Both the position numbers and the translations under genes were made by a program. From G020353235 sp035528295 (GTDB lineage Bacteria; Chloroflexota; Dehalococcoidia; Dehalococcoidales; JAUYDJ01), in the NCBI GenBank assembly GCA_035528295.1, contig DATKYY010000019.1, positions 1-18,452 on the forward strand: a stretch of DNA of 18,452 nucleotides, in the 5' to 3' direction. Below the pieces are notes generated by a model. The model made no database searches, was not told where the DNA came from, and was given only the letters and a program-made list of their open reading frames with translations. Positions 7,287 through 13,155 of this stretch are shown one piece after another; position 1 is the first letter of the stretch; each line of letters begins with the position of its first letter.

Positions 7287-7802
7287 ATGATAAACCTGCC
7301 CGTTCTGGTACTGAACCAGAACTACCAGCCGTGCAATATCTGCCGGGTACGCCGGGCCGTGGTATTAATCTACCAGGGTAAAGCGGAAATGCTGGAAAAC
7401 GGCTCCGGATTCATCCACACCTCCAGCCACCTGTTTCCGGTGCCCTCGGTAATCCGGCTGGCCTGCCTCATCAAACGCCCCTGGGCACAGAGAAAGCTGA
7501 CTCGCTTTGAGGTCTTCAACCGTGACCACTTCACCTGTCAGTATTGCGGGCAGGAAACGAAGCAACTGACCCTGGACCATGTTATGCCCCGCTACCGGGG
7601 CGGCGAACAGGTCTGGGAAAATGTGGTCAGCGCCTGCATACGCTGTAATCGGCATAAGGCCGGAAAGACTCCTGCCGAAGCGGGTATGAAACTAAACCGC
7701 CCCCCTCAGCCACCGCACGGCAATTTCCCCTTCCGCATCCCCTACAACTACCTGAAGAACCAGCAGGAATGGCAGAAGTACCTGCCCATAAAGGCTTACT
7801 AG
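7287..7802 (+). CDS. HNH endonuclease family protein
   Basis: A 171-residue protein with a zinc-bound HNH (beta-beta-alpha-metal) nuclease domain in its second half: CQYCG (84-88) and CIRCNRHK (117-124) carry the four-cysteine zinc site, and LTLDHVMPRYRGG (94-106) with WENV (110-113) carries the catalytic His98 and Asn112, with H123 as the last HNH residue. The N-terminal 65 residues (opening LPVLVLNQNYQP) are characteristic of a widespread chromosomal HNH family seen in Actinobacteria, Cyanobacteria and Chloroflexota whose biological role is not established. The start has GGAG at 7272-7275, 11 bases upstream. The gene follows the primosome operon by 90 bases and ends on the stop codon of the convergent ricT gene. 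Nothing suggests a homing endonuclease or a restriction partner. Confidence 0.85.
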   Translation: MINLPVLVLNQNYQPCNICRVRRAVVLIYQGKAEMLENGSGFIHTSSHLFPVPSVIRLACLIKRPWAQRKLTRFEVFNRDHFTCQYCGQETKQLTLDHVMPRYRGGEQVWENVVSACIRCNRHKAGKTPAEAGMKLNRPPQPPHGNFPFRIPYNYLKNQQEWQKYLPIKAY

Positions 7803-8602
7803 CTGCTCGCCGGCGAGACATCGCGGGAAGGTAACTCCACCGTCGTCTCACTCTCCAATGCCACCAGCACCGTTTCCTTCAGCGGGTTAACGCTAACCAC
7901 GCTGGCCGCCCCCATCGGGGTGGTTACTTTCTGCCCTACCTTGGGCAACTTCTGCTTCAGGGCACGATAGAGTTCACTCTCATAGCTAAGGCAGCAGAGC
8001 AGGCGACCGCAAACACCGGATATCTTCAGGGGATTGAGGGGCAAGTCCTGCTCTTTGGCCATTTTAATCGAAATCGGGTCAAATTCACTGAGGAAACTGA
8101 CACAGCACAGGGGGCGACCACACCGACCAAAGCCCCCAATCAGCTTGGCTTCATCGCGCGGACCTACCTGCCGCAGCTCTATCTTGGTCTTGAAATGGTT
8201 GCTTAACTCTCTCACCAGCTCCCGGAAATCAACCCTGCCCTCAGCGCTAAAGCACAGCGTAAGGTGGCTGCCATCAAGGTTATACTCCGCCGCGAGCAGC
8301 TTCATGGGTAGATTCAGCCTGGTAATCAGCTTCCCGGTCTCGGTTAGAGCCTCCTCCTCCTGAGCCTTCAGCTTCTCCGCCTGCTCAATATCTTCCTCTT
8401 CCGCCCGGCGCACCACCGGCTTGAGCGGCTCGCTTACCTCACTATCCACCACCTGTTTGGGGGCAATAACCACCTGCCCCAATTCCAGACCCCGGGCGGT
8501 TTTGACCACCACCCGGTCGTTTACATCAAGCTCAAATTCAGCCGGGTCAAAGTAGTACACCTTACCCGCCCTTTTAAAACGTACGCCAACAATATCAGCC
8601 AT
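7799..8602 (-). CDS. ricT: PSP1-family protein, RicT (YaaT)-like
   Basis: A 267-residue PSP1-domain protein. In Bacillus RicT (YaaT) belongs to the RicAFT (Y) complex, which carries iron-sulfur clusters and affects RNase Y-dependent mRNA processing, sporulation and competence. The N-terminus (MADIVGVRFKRAGKVYYF) and the cysteine-rich core GGFGRCGRPLCC (156-167) plus SGVCGRLLCC (195-204) are family hallmarks; Cys161, 166, 167, 198, 203 and 204 are candidate cluster ligands. A charged, probably helical stretch (about 65-90) precedes the core. The start overlaps the end of holB by 8 bases, matching the conserved holB-yaaT order of Firmicutes. The RicA and RicF partners are not in the window. The last codon meets the convergent HNH gene at a shared CTAG. 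Confidence 0.9.
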   Translation of the reverse strand: MADIVGVRFKRAGKVYYFDPAEFELDVNDRVVVKTARGLELGQVVIAPKQVVDSEVSEPLKPVVRRAEEEDIEQAEKLKAQEEEALTETGKLITRLNLPMKLLAAEYNLDGSHLTLCFSAEGRVDFRELVRELSNHFKTKIELRQVGPRDEAKLIGGFGRCGRPLCCVSFLSEFDPISIKMAKEQDLPLNPLKISGVCGRLLCCLSYESELYRALKQKLPKVGQKVTTPMGAASVVSVNPLKETVLVALESETTVELPSRDVSPASS

Positions 8603-9623
8603 ACCTCGCTACCTTTCCCTCAGGGATATCAAGCATTAACACCTCCAGCACCAGCCGGGGGTTAGCATTCTGCTTTAGCTGTGTCCCCGCCGCCTGGACA
8701 TGATTAATAGCCGACCTTATCTGGGCCAGGCTATAGCCCTTCGCCATATCCACCAGCCGGGCCAAGCGGTCAACATTGGTAATGCTCTCACTCAAGCCCA
8801 CTTTTACCAATAATAAATCACGCCACCAGTCAAGCCATAAATCCAGTATCTGCTGAACCTCTCCCCGATTCTGGCCAAACTGGGTTGCCAGCTGAGCCGC
8901 ATAGGCAAAGCGCTCATCAGCATCGCTGCCGATAATATCCAGCATGCGGTCTATCCTCTCGGCACGCCGGGTGAGCAAGCTCTCATCCGAAGTAGCCGAT
9001 AGCGCCCAGCCCAGGCAGCCGCCGCAAAGCCGGGCCAGAAGCTTGGCCCTGGCTGGCCCAATATTATGGTCGCCACTGAGCACTTTCTCCACTTCATCAA
9101 GCGCCAGCGGGAATAATTCCAGCCGCTGGCAGCGCGAGACCACGGTCGCCGGGAAGAGCTGGTCATTGGTGGTCAGCAGGACAAAGACCACGCCGCCTAC
9201 CGGCTCCTCCAGAGTCTTCAACAGGCAGTTAGCCGCTTCATTGGACATAAGCTCAACGCCATCAATAATGAACACCTTGTATTTGCCCTCAAACGGGGGC
9301 AGGTTAGCCGAGTGCTGCATCTCCCTGACCTGGTCAATGCCTATCTCCGCCCGGGGTTTAGCCTCGGCCGAATTATTATTAGCCAGCAAACCGATAATCT
9401 GGACATCAGGGTGATTGGCTGAAGCTATCTTCTGGCAGGAAACGCACTCACTACAGGGAGGCTCAGCTGACTCACAGTTCAGGGCTTGCGCCAGACTCAG
9501 CGCCAGCTTCATCTTGCCGACATGAGCCGGACCAACCAGGAGATAGGCGTGGGCCACGGTCCCCTTCGCCAGGCCGTGCTTCAGCAAAGCCACCGCTCTA
9601 TCCTGTCCCACTACTGACCACAC
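8595..9623 (-). CDS. holB: DNA polymerase III delta' subunit
   Basis: A 342-residue clamp-loader subunit that works with DnaX and delta to open the beta clamp and load it on primed DNA. It starts MWSVVGQDRAV and carries a P-loop, GPAHVGKM (31-38), in which the usual Thr/Ser after Lys is Met, as expected for a subunit that need not hydrolyse ATP. A four-cysteine zinc module follows (C50, C57, C60, C63). The Walker-B-like VFIIDGVELM (117-126) and the SRC motif (163-165, sensor/arginine-finger region that acts on the neighbouring DnaX ATP site) are present. The start is a GTG with GGAGAG 6 bases upstream. It lies 24 bases after lysA on the same strand and overlaps ricT. A DnaX identity is unlikely because of the altered P-loop and short C-terminus. 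Confidence 0.92.
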   Translation of the reverse strand: MWSVVGQDRAVALLKHGLAKGTVAHAYLLVGPAHVGKMKLALSLAQALNCESAEPPCSECVSCQKIASANHPDVQIIGLLANNNSAEAKPRAEIGIDQVREMQHSANLPPFEGKYKVFIIDGVELMSNEAANCLLKTLEEPVGGVVFVLLTTNDQLFPATVVSRCQRLELFPLALDEVEKVLSGDHNIGPARAKLLARLCGGCLGWALSATSDESLLTRRAERIDRMLDIIGSDADERFAYAAQLATQFGQNRGEVQQILDLWLDWWRDLLLVKVGLSESITNVDRLARLVDMAKGYSLAQIRSAINHVQAAGTQLKQNANPRLVLEVLMLDIPEGKVARYG

Positions 9624-9647
9624 TTAATCTCTCCGTTACCCAAGGCG

Positions 9648-10955
9648 TTAGAATAAATCATCCCTGATTAAATCTTCAAATGTCTCCCGCTGCCGGATAA
9701 GGCGTGCCTTACCTTCCCTGACCATCGCCACCGCCGGTCTGGGCACCGCATTGTAGTTGCTGGCCATGGGCAGCGAGTAGGCACCACTGGCCGGGATAGC
9801 GATTATGTCACCCGACGAAACCACCGGCAGCTTTATGTCTTTAATCAGAATATCGCCCGATTCACAGAACCGGCCGGCAATAGTGACTTTATCGGCCTCT
9901 TTAGCCGACATTTTATTGGCGATAACCGCCTCATACCTGGCCTGGTAGAGAGCGGGGCGGATATTGTCGCCGATACCGCCGTCCACCGAGACATAGCGCC
10001 TCACGCCCGGTATATCCTTCACCACCCCCACCCGGTAGAGGGCTACCCCGGCCTGCCCCACCACCGACCTCCCCGGCTCAATAACTAGTTTGGGTAAGGC
10101 CAGCTTCAACTGCTGACACTTATCTTTAATCTTGGTGGCTATCGCCTCAGCATAGGCGGCGATGGGTGGTGCCGGCAAGTCAAGGGTGTACTGAATGGCA
10201 AAGCCACCGCCAGCGTCCAGCTCCTTGAGCTCAAAGCCATGCTTTGTTTTAGCCCCGGCGGCAAAATCGAGCAGAAGCTCAATCGACTTCTGGTACGGCT
10301 CAGTCTCATAGATAAGCGAGCCGATATGAAAGTGCAGGCCGACCAGATTCAGGTTGGGCGCCGCCATGGCCTGGCTCACCGCCTCACCCCACTGGGCGGG
10401 GGCGAAACCGAATTTACTGTCAATAGCGCCGGTAACAATATATTTATGGGTGTGCGGCTCTACCCCGGGAGTAAGGCGAAGCAAGATATCCGGGGTACAG
10501 CACTGCTCCTCGGCCATTTTGTTCAGCAGGGTAAGCTCGGCAAAGTTATCAACCACAATGCGGCCGATTTTAGACTCCAGGGCGAGGCTGAGCTCCTCGG
10601 CTGATTTATTATTGCCGTGCAGATAGACCCTATCTAAAGGGAAACCGACCGAGCGGGCGATACCGAGCTCGCCCGCCGAGACCACATCCAGCCCCAACCC
10701 CTCATCCATCAGCAGCATGGCCAGCGCCCGGTTGATAAAGGCCTTGCCGGCATAGATAACCGTAGTGTCCGCATAGCGCTGACCGAACTCTTTTTTGAGT
10801 TCGGCGCACTTACGGCGCAGGGTAGACTCATCAAAGAGGTATAGCGGCGTGCCGAACTCGTTAGCCAGCGCCACGCAGTCACCGCCACCGATTACCAGGT
10901 GGCCCTGACTGTTTACCTCAGCGGTTAGTGGAAATAGAGCCAGTCGGGAAACCAT
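9648..10955 (-). CDS. lysA: Diaminopimelate decarboxylase
   Basis: LysA decarboxylates meso-diaminopimelate to L-lysine, the last step of lysine synthesis, in the cytoplasm with pyridoxal phosphate. In the 435-residue form chosen here, K71 (YAGKAFINRA) is the PLP lysine, HFHIGS (208-213) and the GGG loop (249-251) belong to the alanine-racemase-like barrel, and EPGRS (293-297) binds phosphate. CESGD (364-368) and GAYSLPMASNYN (391-402) complete the active site from the partner subunit. The frame is open upstream to an ATG at 11036, but I prefer the ATG at 10955: homologues begin near here, and a strong promoter at 10963-10991 sits exactly in front. No Shine-Dalgarno is present at usable distance. 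It leads the lysA-holB-ricT operon; a biosynthetic gene driving replication and RNA-processing genes is an odd pairing. Confidence 0.93.
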   Translation of the reverse strand: MVSRLALFPLTAEVNSQGHLVIGGGDCVALANEFGTPLYLFDESTLRRKCAELKKEFGQRYADTTVIYAGKAFINRALAMLLMDEGLGLDVVSAGELGIARSVGFPLDRVYLHGNNKSAEELSLALESKIGRIVVDNFAELTLLNKMAEEQCCTPDILLRLTPGVEPHTHKYIVTGAIDSKFGFAPAQWGEAVSQAMAAPNLNLVGLHFHIGSLIYETEPYQKSIELLLDFAAGAKTKHGFELKELDAGGGFAIQYTLDLPAPPIAAYAEAIATKIKDKCQQLKLALPKLVIEPGRSVVGQAGVALYRVGVVKDIPGVRRYVSVDGGIGDNIRPALYQARYEAVIANKMSAKEADKVTIAGRFCESGDILIKDIKLPVVSSGDIIAIPASGAYSLPMASNYNAVPRPAVAMVREGKARLIRQRETFEDLIRDDLF

Positions 10956-10962
10956 TTCCCCA

Positions 10963-10991
10963 ATTCTAGCAATGCCCCCCAGTGAAGTCAA
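10963..10991 (-). promoter_or_regulatory. lysA promoter, predicted leaderless
   Basis: On the minus strand TTGACT (10991-10986) is followed after exactly 17 bases by TAGAAT (10968-10963). Both boxes match consensus at 5 of 6 positions. Only 7 bases separate the -10 from the ATG at 10955, so transcription should begin at or next to the start codon. The -35 is 9 bases from the -35 of the divergent promoter at 11001-11030. Confidence 0.6.
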
Positions 10992-11000
10992 TTTAGCCGT

Positions 11001-11030
11001 TTGACATTCTCCCCTGCCTGTTTCTATACT
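11001..11030 (+). promoter_or_regulatory. Strong sigma70 promoter for the 11060-12217 operon
   Basis: A perfect TTGACA (11001-11006) and TATACT (11025-11030) are spaced by 18 bases. Expected transcription start is near 11037, giving a leader of about 23 bases that contains GGGGAGG (11049-11055) just before the ATG at 11060. This is the best promoter match in the window. Confidence 0.65.
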
Positions 11031-11059
11031 GGGCAAGAGCCCCAGTTCGGGGAGGTTAT

Positions 11060-11311
11060 ATGCGCACCTTTCGCACTATCTTATATAGCATGGCCGGCCT
11101 GTATATGGTCTACTGGGTAATTAGAATACAGGCGGAAAAGTTCCCCTACCTGCTAGGCCCCACCATTCTGTTACTGGTTATCACCTTCGGTTATATCCTC
11201 TATAAATATGTCTGGCCCGTCTTGAGAAGGACCAGAACGCCGGCTCCCCCCAAAGGCAAAAAGCCGGCCCGAAAGACCAGAACGGGTTCAAAAAGGAGCT
11301 CAAAATCGTGA
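11060..11311 (+). CDS. Small two-helix membrane protein with a basic tail
   Basis: An 83-residue protein that I do not recognise. It has two hydrophobic helices (about 8-23 and 31-51) joined by a short polar turn (RIQAEKFP), then a tail (about 55-83) rich in Lys, Arg, Pro and Ser with PAPPKGKKPARK as its core. By the positive-inside rule the tail should be cytoplasmic, with both ends inside. The start has a strong Shine-Dalgarno (GGGGAGG, 4 bases from the ATG) and a strong promoter upstream, so the gene is very probably real. Its stop overlaps the next gene's GTG start as GTGA, so it is coupled to the PK_C-domain protein. The basic tail could bind nucleic acid or an acidic partner; that is speculation. 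Confidence 0.78.
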   Translation: MRTFRTILYSMAGLYMVYWVIRIQAEKFPYLLGPTILLLVITFGYILYKYVWPVLRRTRTPAPPKGKKPARKTRTGSKRSSKS

Positions 11312-11874
11312 TGGAAGTAAAGACAGTCTATTTTGAAAAGCCGGGTAGCCAGAATACCGATGAAGTGCTCCGCATTGCCCGCAAGCGGGCCGAGGAACTG
11401 GGTATTAAAACAATACTGGTCGCCTCCACCAAGGGCAATACCGCTCTCAAAGCCATAGAGATGTTTAAAGAATTTCGGGTAATTGCCGTCAGCCACAGCA
11501 CCGGCCTTGACGCCCCCGATAGTCAGGAATTCAGCGAGGAGACCCGCAGGCTGGTGGAAAGCAAGGGGGGTACTGTCCTGACCACCACTCATGCCTTCGG
11601 TGGCATCAGCCGGGCGATGCGCAAGAGATTCAACACCTATGTCATCGGCGACATCATCGCCAGCACGCTGCGCATCTTCGGCGAGGGGATAAAAGTAACC
11701 TGTGAAATCGCCATGATGGCGGCTGACGGTGGACTGGTGCGCACCAATGAAGATGTCATTGCCATCGCTGGCACCGACTACGGCGCCGATACCGCCATCG
11801 TCCTCAAGCCGGTACCTACCCACCAGTTCTTTGACCTTAAGGTCAGGGAGATTCTTTGCAAACCCCGCTTTTAA
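11308..11874 (+). CDS. Stand-alone pyruvate kinase alpha/beta (C-terminal) domain protein
   Basis: A protein of about 188 residues resembling the isolated C-terminal alpha/beta domain of pyruvate kinase (PK_C family) with no catalytic barrel. Such stand-alone proteins occur in archaea and anaerobic bacteria and are annotated only by fold. The visible pattern is alternating strands and helices: TILVASTKGNTA near residue 35, FRVIAVSHSTG near 55, GGTVLTTTHAF near 87, and a conserved-looking IAGTDYGADTAIVLKP near 152-167. In pyruvate kinase this domain binds allosteric effectors, so a ligand-sensing role is conceivable, but no function is established. AAGGAG at 11293-11298 suits the GTG at 11308 (9 bases) better than the ATG at 11311 (12 bases), but either could be used. 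It overlaps the small membrane protein gene. Confidence 0.82.
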   Translation: MMEVKTVYFEKPGSQNTDEVLRIARKRAEELGIKTILVASTKGNTALKAIEMFKEFRVIAVSHSTGLDAPDSQEFSEETRRLVESKGGTVLTTTHAFGGISRAMRKRFNTYVIGDIIASTLRIFGEGIKVTCEIAMMAADGGLVRTNEDVIAIAGTDYGADTAIVLKPVPTHQFFDLKVREILCKPRF

Positions 11875-11885
11875 TACCCTAAAAT
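11856..11885 (+). promoter_or_regulatory. Possible internal promoter for the ferritin-like gene
   Basis: TTGCAA (11856-11861) and TAAAAT (11880-11885) are 18 bases apart and match consensus at 4 and 5 of 6 positions. Transcription would start near 11892, just ahead of a full AAGGAGGT at 11896-11903. It would allow expression separate from the upstream pair. Confidence 0.4.
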
Positions 11886-11908
11886 TAAAAGCAAAAAGGA
11901 GGTAAATC

Positions 11909-12217
11909 ATGCCTGACTTTGGCACACCCTTTGCTGGTCTTGCCCATGAGCGCAAGCTTACCCATGAGGAGCTGATTCGGGCAATGCGGTTCATGGTGGC
12001 CGCTGAGTATGAAGCGGTACAGCTCTATATTCAGCTCGCCGAATCAACCGACAACAAACTGGCCGAAACCGTGCTGAGGGACATTGCTGACGAAGAACTG
12101 GTCCACGCCGGGGAGTTCCTCAGAGTCCTGAAACAGCTCGCTCCCGGCGAAGAAAAGTTCTACGCCGACGGCGCTGATGAGGTCGAGGAAATAAAGAAAA
12201 AGCTAGAAAAAGGCTGA
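11909..12217 (+). CDS. Ferritin-like diiron protein (encapsulin-cargo/rubrerythrin-like type)
   Basis: A 102-residue protein of two main helices with ferritin-like metal ligands: Glu33 and Glu35 (AAEYEA), Glu45, and the EExxH of DEELVHAGEF (E62, E63, H66). The length and the lone helical hairpin fit the short ferritin-like proteins that assemble as oligomers and oxidise iron, including those carried as encapsulin cargo or fused to encapsulin in Pyrococcus (established for that family; membership here is from remembered motif similarity). It has a perfect AAGGAGGT 5 bases before the ATG, so expression is probably strong. It is the third gene of the 11060-12217 cluster, 34 bases after the PK_C gene. 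No encapsulin shell gene is in the window, and the C-terminus (EEIKKKLEKG) does not look like a standard encapsulin targeting peptide. The stop is 7 bases from that of the convergent hydrolase. Confidence 0.82.
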   Translation: MPDFGTPFAGLAHERKLTHEELIRAMRFMVAAEYEAVQLYIQLAESTDNKLAETVLRDIADEELVHAGEFLRVLKQLAPGEEKFYADGADEVEEIKKKLEKG

Positions 12218-12224
12218 GGTAGCG

Positions 12225-13013
12225 CTACTCGTCCAGGAATCTGGTTAGTAGCTGGGAGAACTCGGGGAGTTTTTCCCGGTAGACGCTGTGACCGCAGTCG
12301 TCAAAGACCACGACCTGGCAATGGGGGATTAGCCTGCCGGCATCATAAGCCTGCTTCGGCGGCACAATGCGGTCTTTCGCCCCCCACACCACCAGCGTGG
12401 GCACCATGATATCAGAAAGCCGGTTCGCCAGCACTATCGTCTGTTCTTTGAGGGTGGTGAGGGGGATACCCAGGACTATGCTGGCCCTGGAAAAGGGCAT
12501 CAGAAACTCAAAGCCGTCAAACAGCTTTTCCACCGCCCACTTAATTAGCCGGAAAACACCAGTGAGCGCCTCCCCCATAATTCGGGCTAACCACAAGCGC
12601 GAGAGAAACCTGACCCACAGGGCGATTTCTTTCCCCAGGCACATGCTGCTTACCAGCACCAGCTTGGTTATCTTGTGCGGGAACTGGAGCACATAGTTGA
12701 CCGCAATGGCGCCGCCCAGGGAATGACCGACCAGATAGAAAGTCTTCAGCCCCAGGGTGCGGGTAAAATCGTCAACAAATTTAACCAGCTCCGGTATATG
12801 GAAATCACCCTCTATCTCCTGACTGCGGCCAAAGCCGGGGAGGTCAGGGACATAGACTGTATAGTGTTTGGCCAGCTCGGCTAAATTCTTCCTCCAGGCA
12901 CTGGCGCCGTTGGCACCGCCGTGGATTATGAGCAACGGCTCGCCTTCCCCACCGGTAACATAGTGGATTTTGAGTTCACCGACCTGTAACTTGCGGTTCT
13001 GTATTTTGTCCAT
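12225..13013 (-). CDS. Alpha/beta hydrolase
   Basis: A 262-residue alpha/beta-hydrolase-fold protein. The oxyanion-hole motif HGG is at 31-33, the DLPGFGRS strand-turn at 57-64, the nucleophile elbow GHSLGGA at 96-102 (Ser98), and the acid and base of the triad are Asp214 (GAKDRIVP) and His242 (DDCGHS). A helical cap (about 125-195) sits between the core halves. Substrate is not predictable; C-C bond hydrolases, esterases and haloperoxidase-like enzymes share this pattern. No signal peptide is evident. The frame also opens at an ATG at 13040, but that codon abuts the U-tract of a terminator-like hairpin, so I prefer 13013; neither start has a good Shine-Dalgarno. A promoter at 13102-13130 and the hairpin at 13041-13074 precede it. 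It lies downstream of the transporter gene on the same strand and converges with the ferritin-like gene. Confidence 0.88.
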   Translation of the reverse strand: MDKIQNRKLQVGELKIHYVTGGEGEPLLIIHGGANGASAWRKNLAELAKHYTVYVPDLPGFGRSQEIEGDFHIPELVKFVDDFTRTLGLKTFYLVGHSLGGAIAVNYVLQFPHKITKLVLVSSMCLGKEIALWVRFLSRLWLARIMGEALTGVFRLIKWAVEKLFDGFEFLMPFSRASIVLGIPLTTLKEQTIVLANRLSDIMVPTLVVWGAKDRIVPPKQAYDAGRLIPHCQVVVFDDCGHSVYREKLPEFSQLLTRFLDE

Positions 13014-13040
13014 CAGGCTTCTTCTTAAAATTCCGGGCAT

Positions 13041-13074
13041 AAAAAAACACCCTGCCTGCTACTTGACAGGGTGT
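13041..13074 (-). terminator. Intrinsic terminator or attenuator hairpin
   Basis: On the minus strand ACACCCTG (13074-13067) and CAGGGTGT (13054-13047) form a perfect 8-bp stem around a 12-base loop, followed directly by a run of T (13046-13041). It reads in the direction of the transporter and hydrolase genes. It could end the mutS-transporter transcript 82 bases past the stop codon. Because a promoter lies between that stop and the hairpin, it could also attenuate the hydrolase. Confidence 0.8.
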
Positions 13075-13101
13075 AATCAAGCTGCTGGCGCTATCTTTTA
13101 T

Positions 13102-13130
13102 ATTATAACAATAACGATTACTAATTACAA
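13102..13130 (-). promoter_or_regulatory. Candidate promoter ahead of the hydrolase leader
   Basis: On the minus strand TTGTAA (13130-13125) is followed after 17 bases by a perfect TATAAT (13107-13102). Transcription should start near 13095, giving a short leader that runs into the terminator hairpin at 13074-13041 before the hydrolase start. The surrounding 13091-13135 stretch is AT-rich compared with the rest of the window. Confidence 0.5.
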
Positions 13131-13155
13131 ATTTCAGGCTAGCGCCTTGGGCTAT

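Noticed and set aside
7287..7802. HNH gene as a homing endonuclease or restriction enzyme
   Set aside because: No intron, intein or methyltransferase is nearby, and the N-terminal region matches a widespread chromosomal HNH family.
8944..9414. A 156-codon plus-strand frame inside holB
   Set aside because: Low-complexity, Ser/Arg-rich translation antisense to a recognised gene.
10956..11036. N-terminal extension of lysA to an ATG at 11036
   Set aside because: It would translate through a strong promoter (10963-10991) and into the divergent promoter; LysA proteins normally begin near the downstream ATG at 10955.
11200..11994. A 264-codon open frame on the minus strand
   Set aside because: It lies opposite the PK_C and ferritin-like genes, which have recognisable families, promoters and ribosome binding sites. 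Its translation shows no family motif; it is a shadow of GC-biased coding DNA.
12219..12228. Perfect 10-base palindrome GTAGCGCTAC between convergent stop codons
   Set aside because: With no loop it cannot form a hairpin and has no T tract, so it is not a terminator; short palindromes occur by chance.
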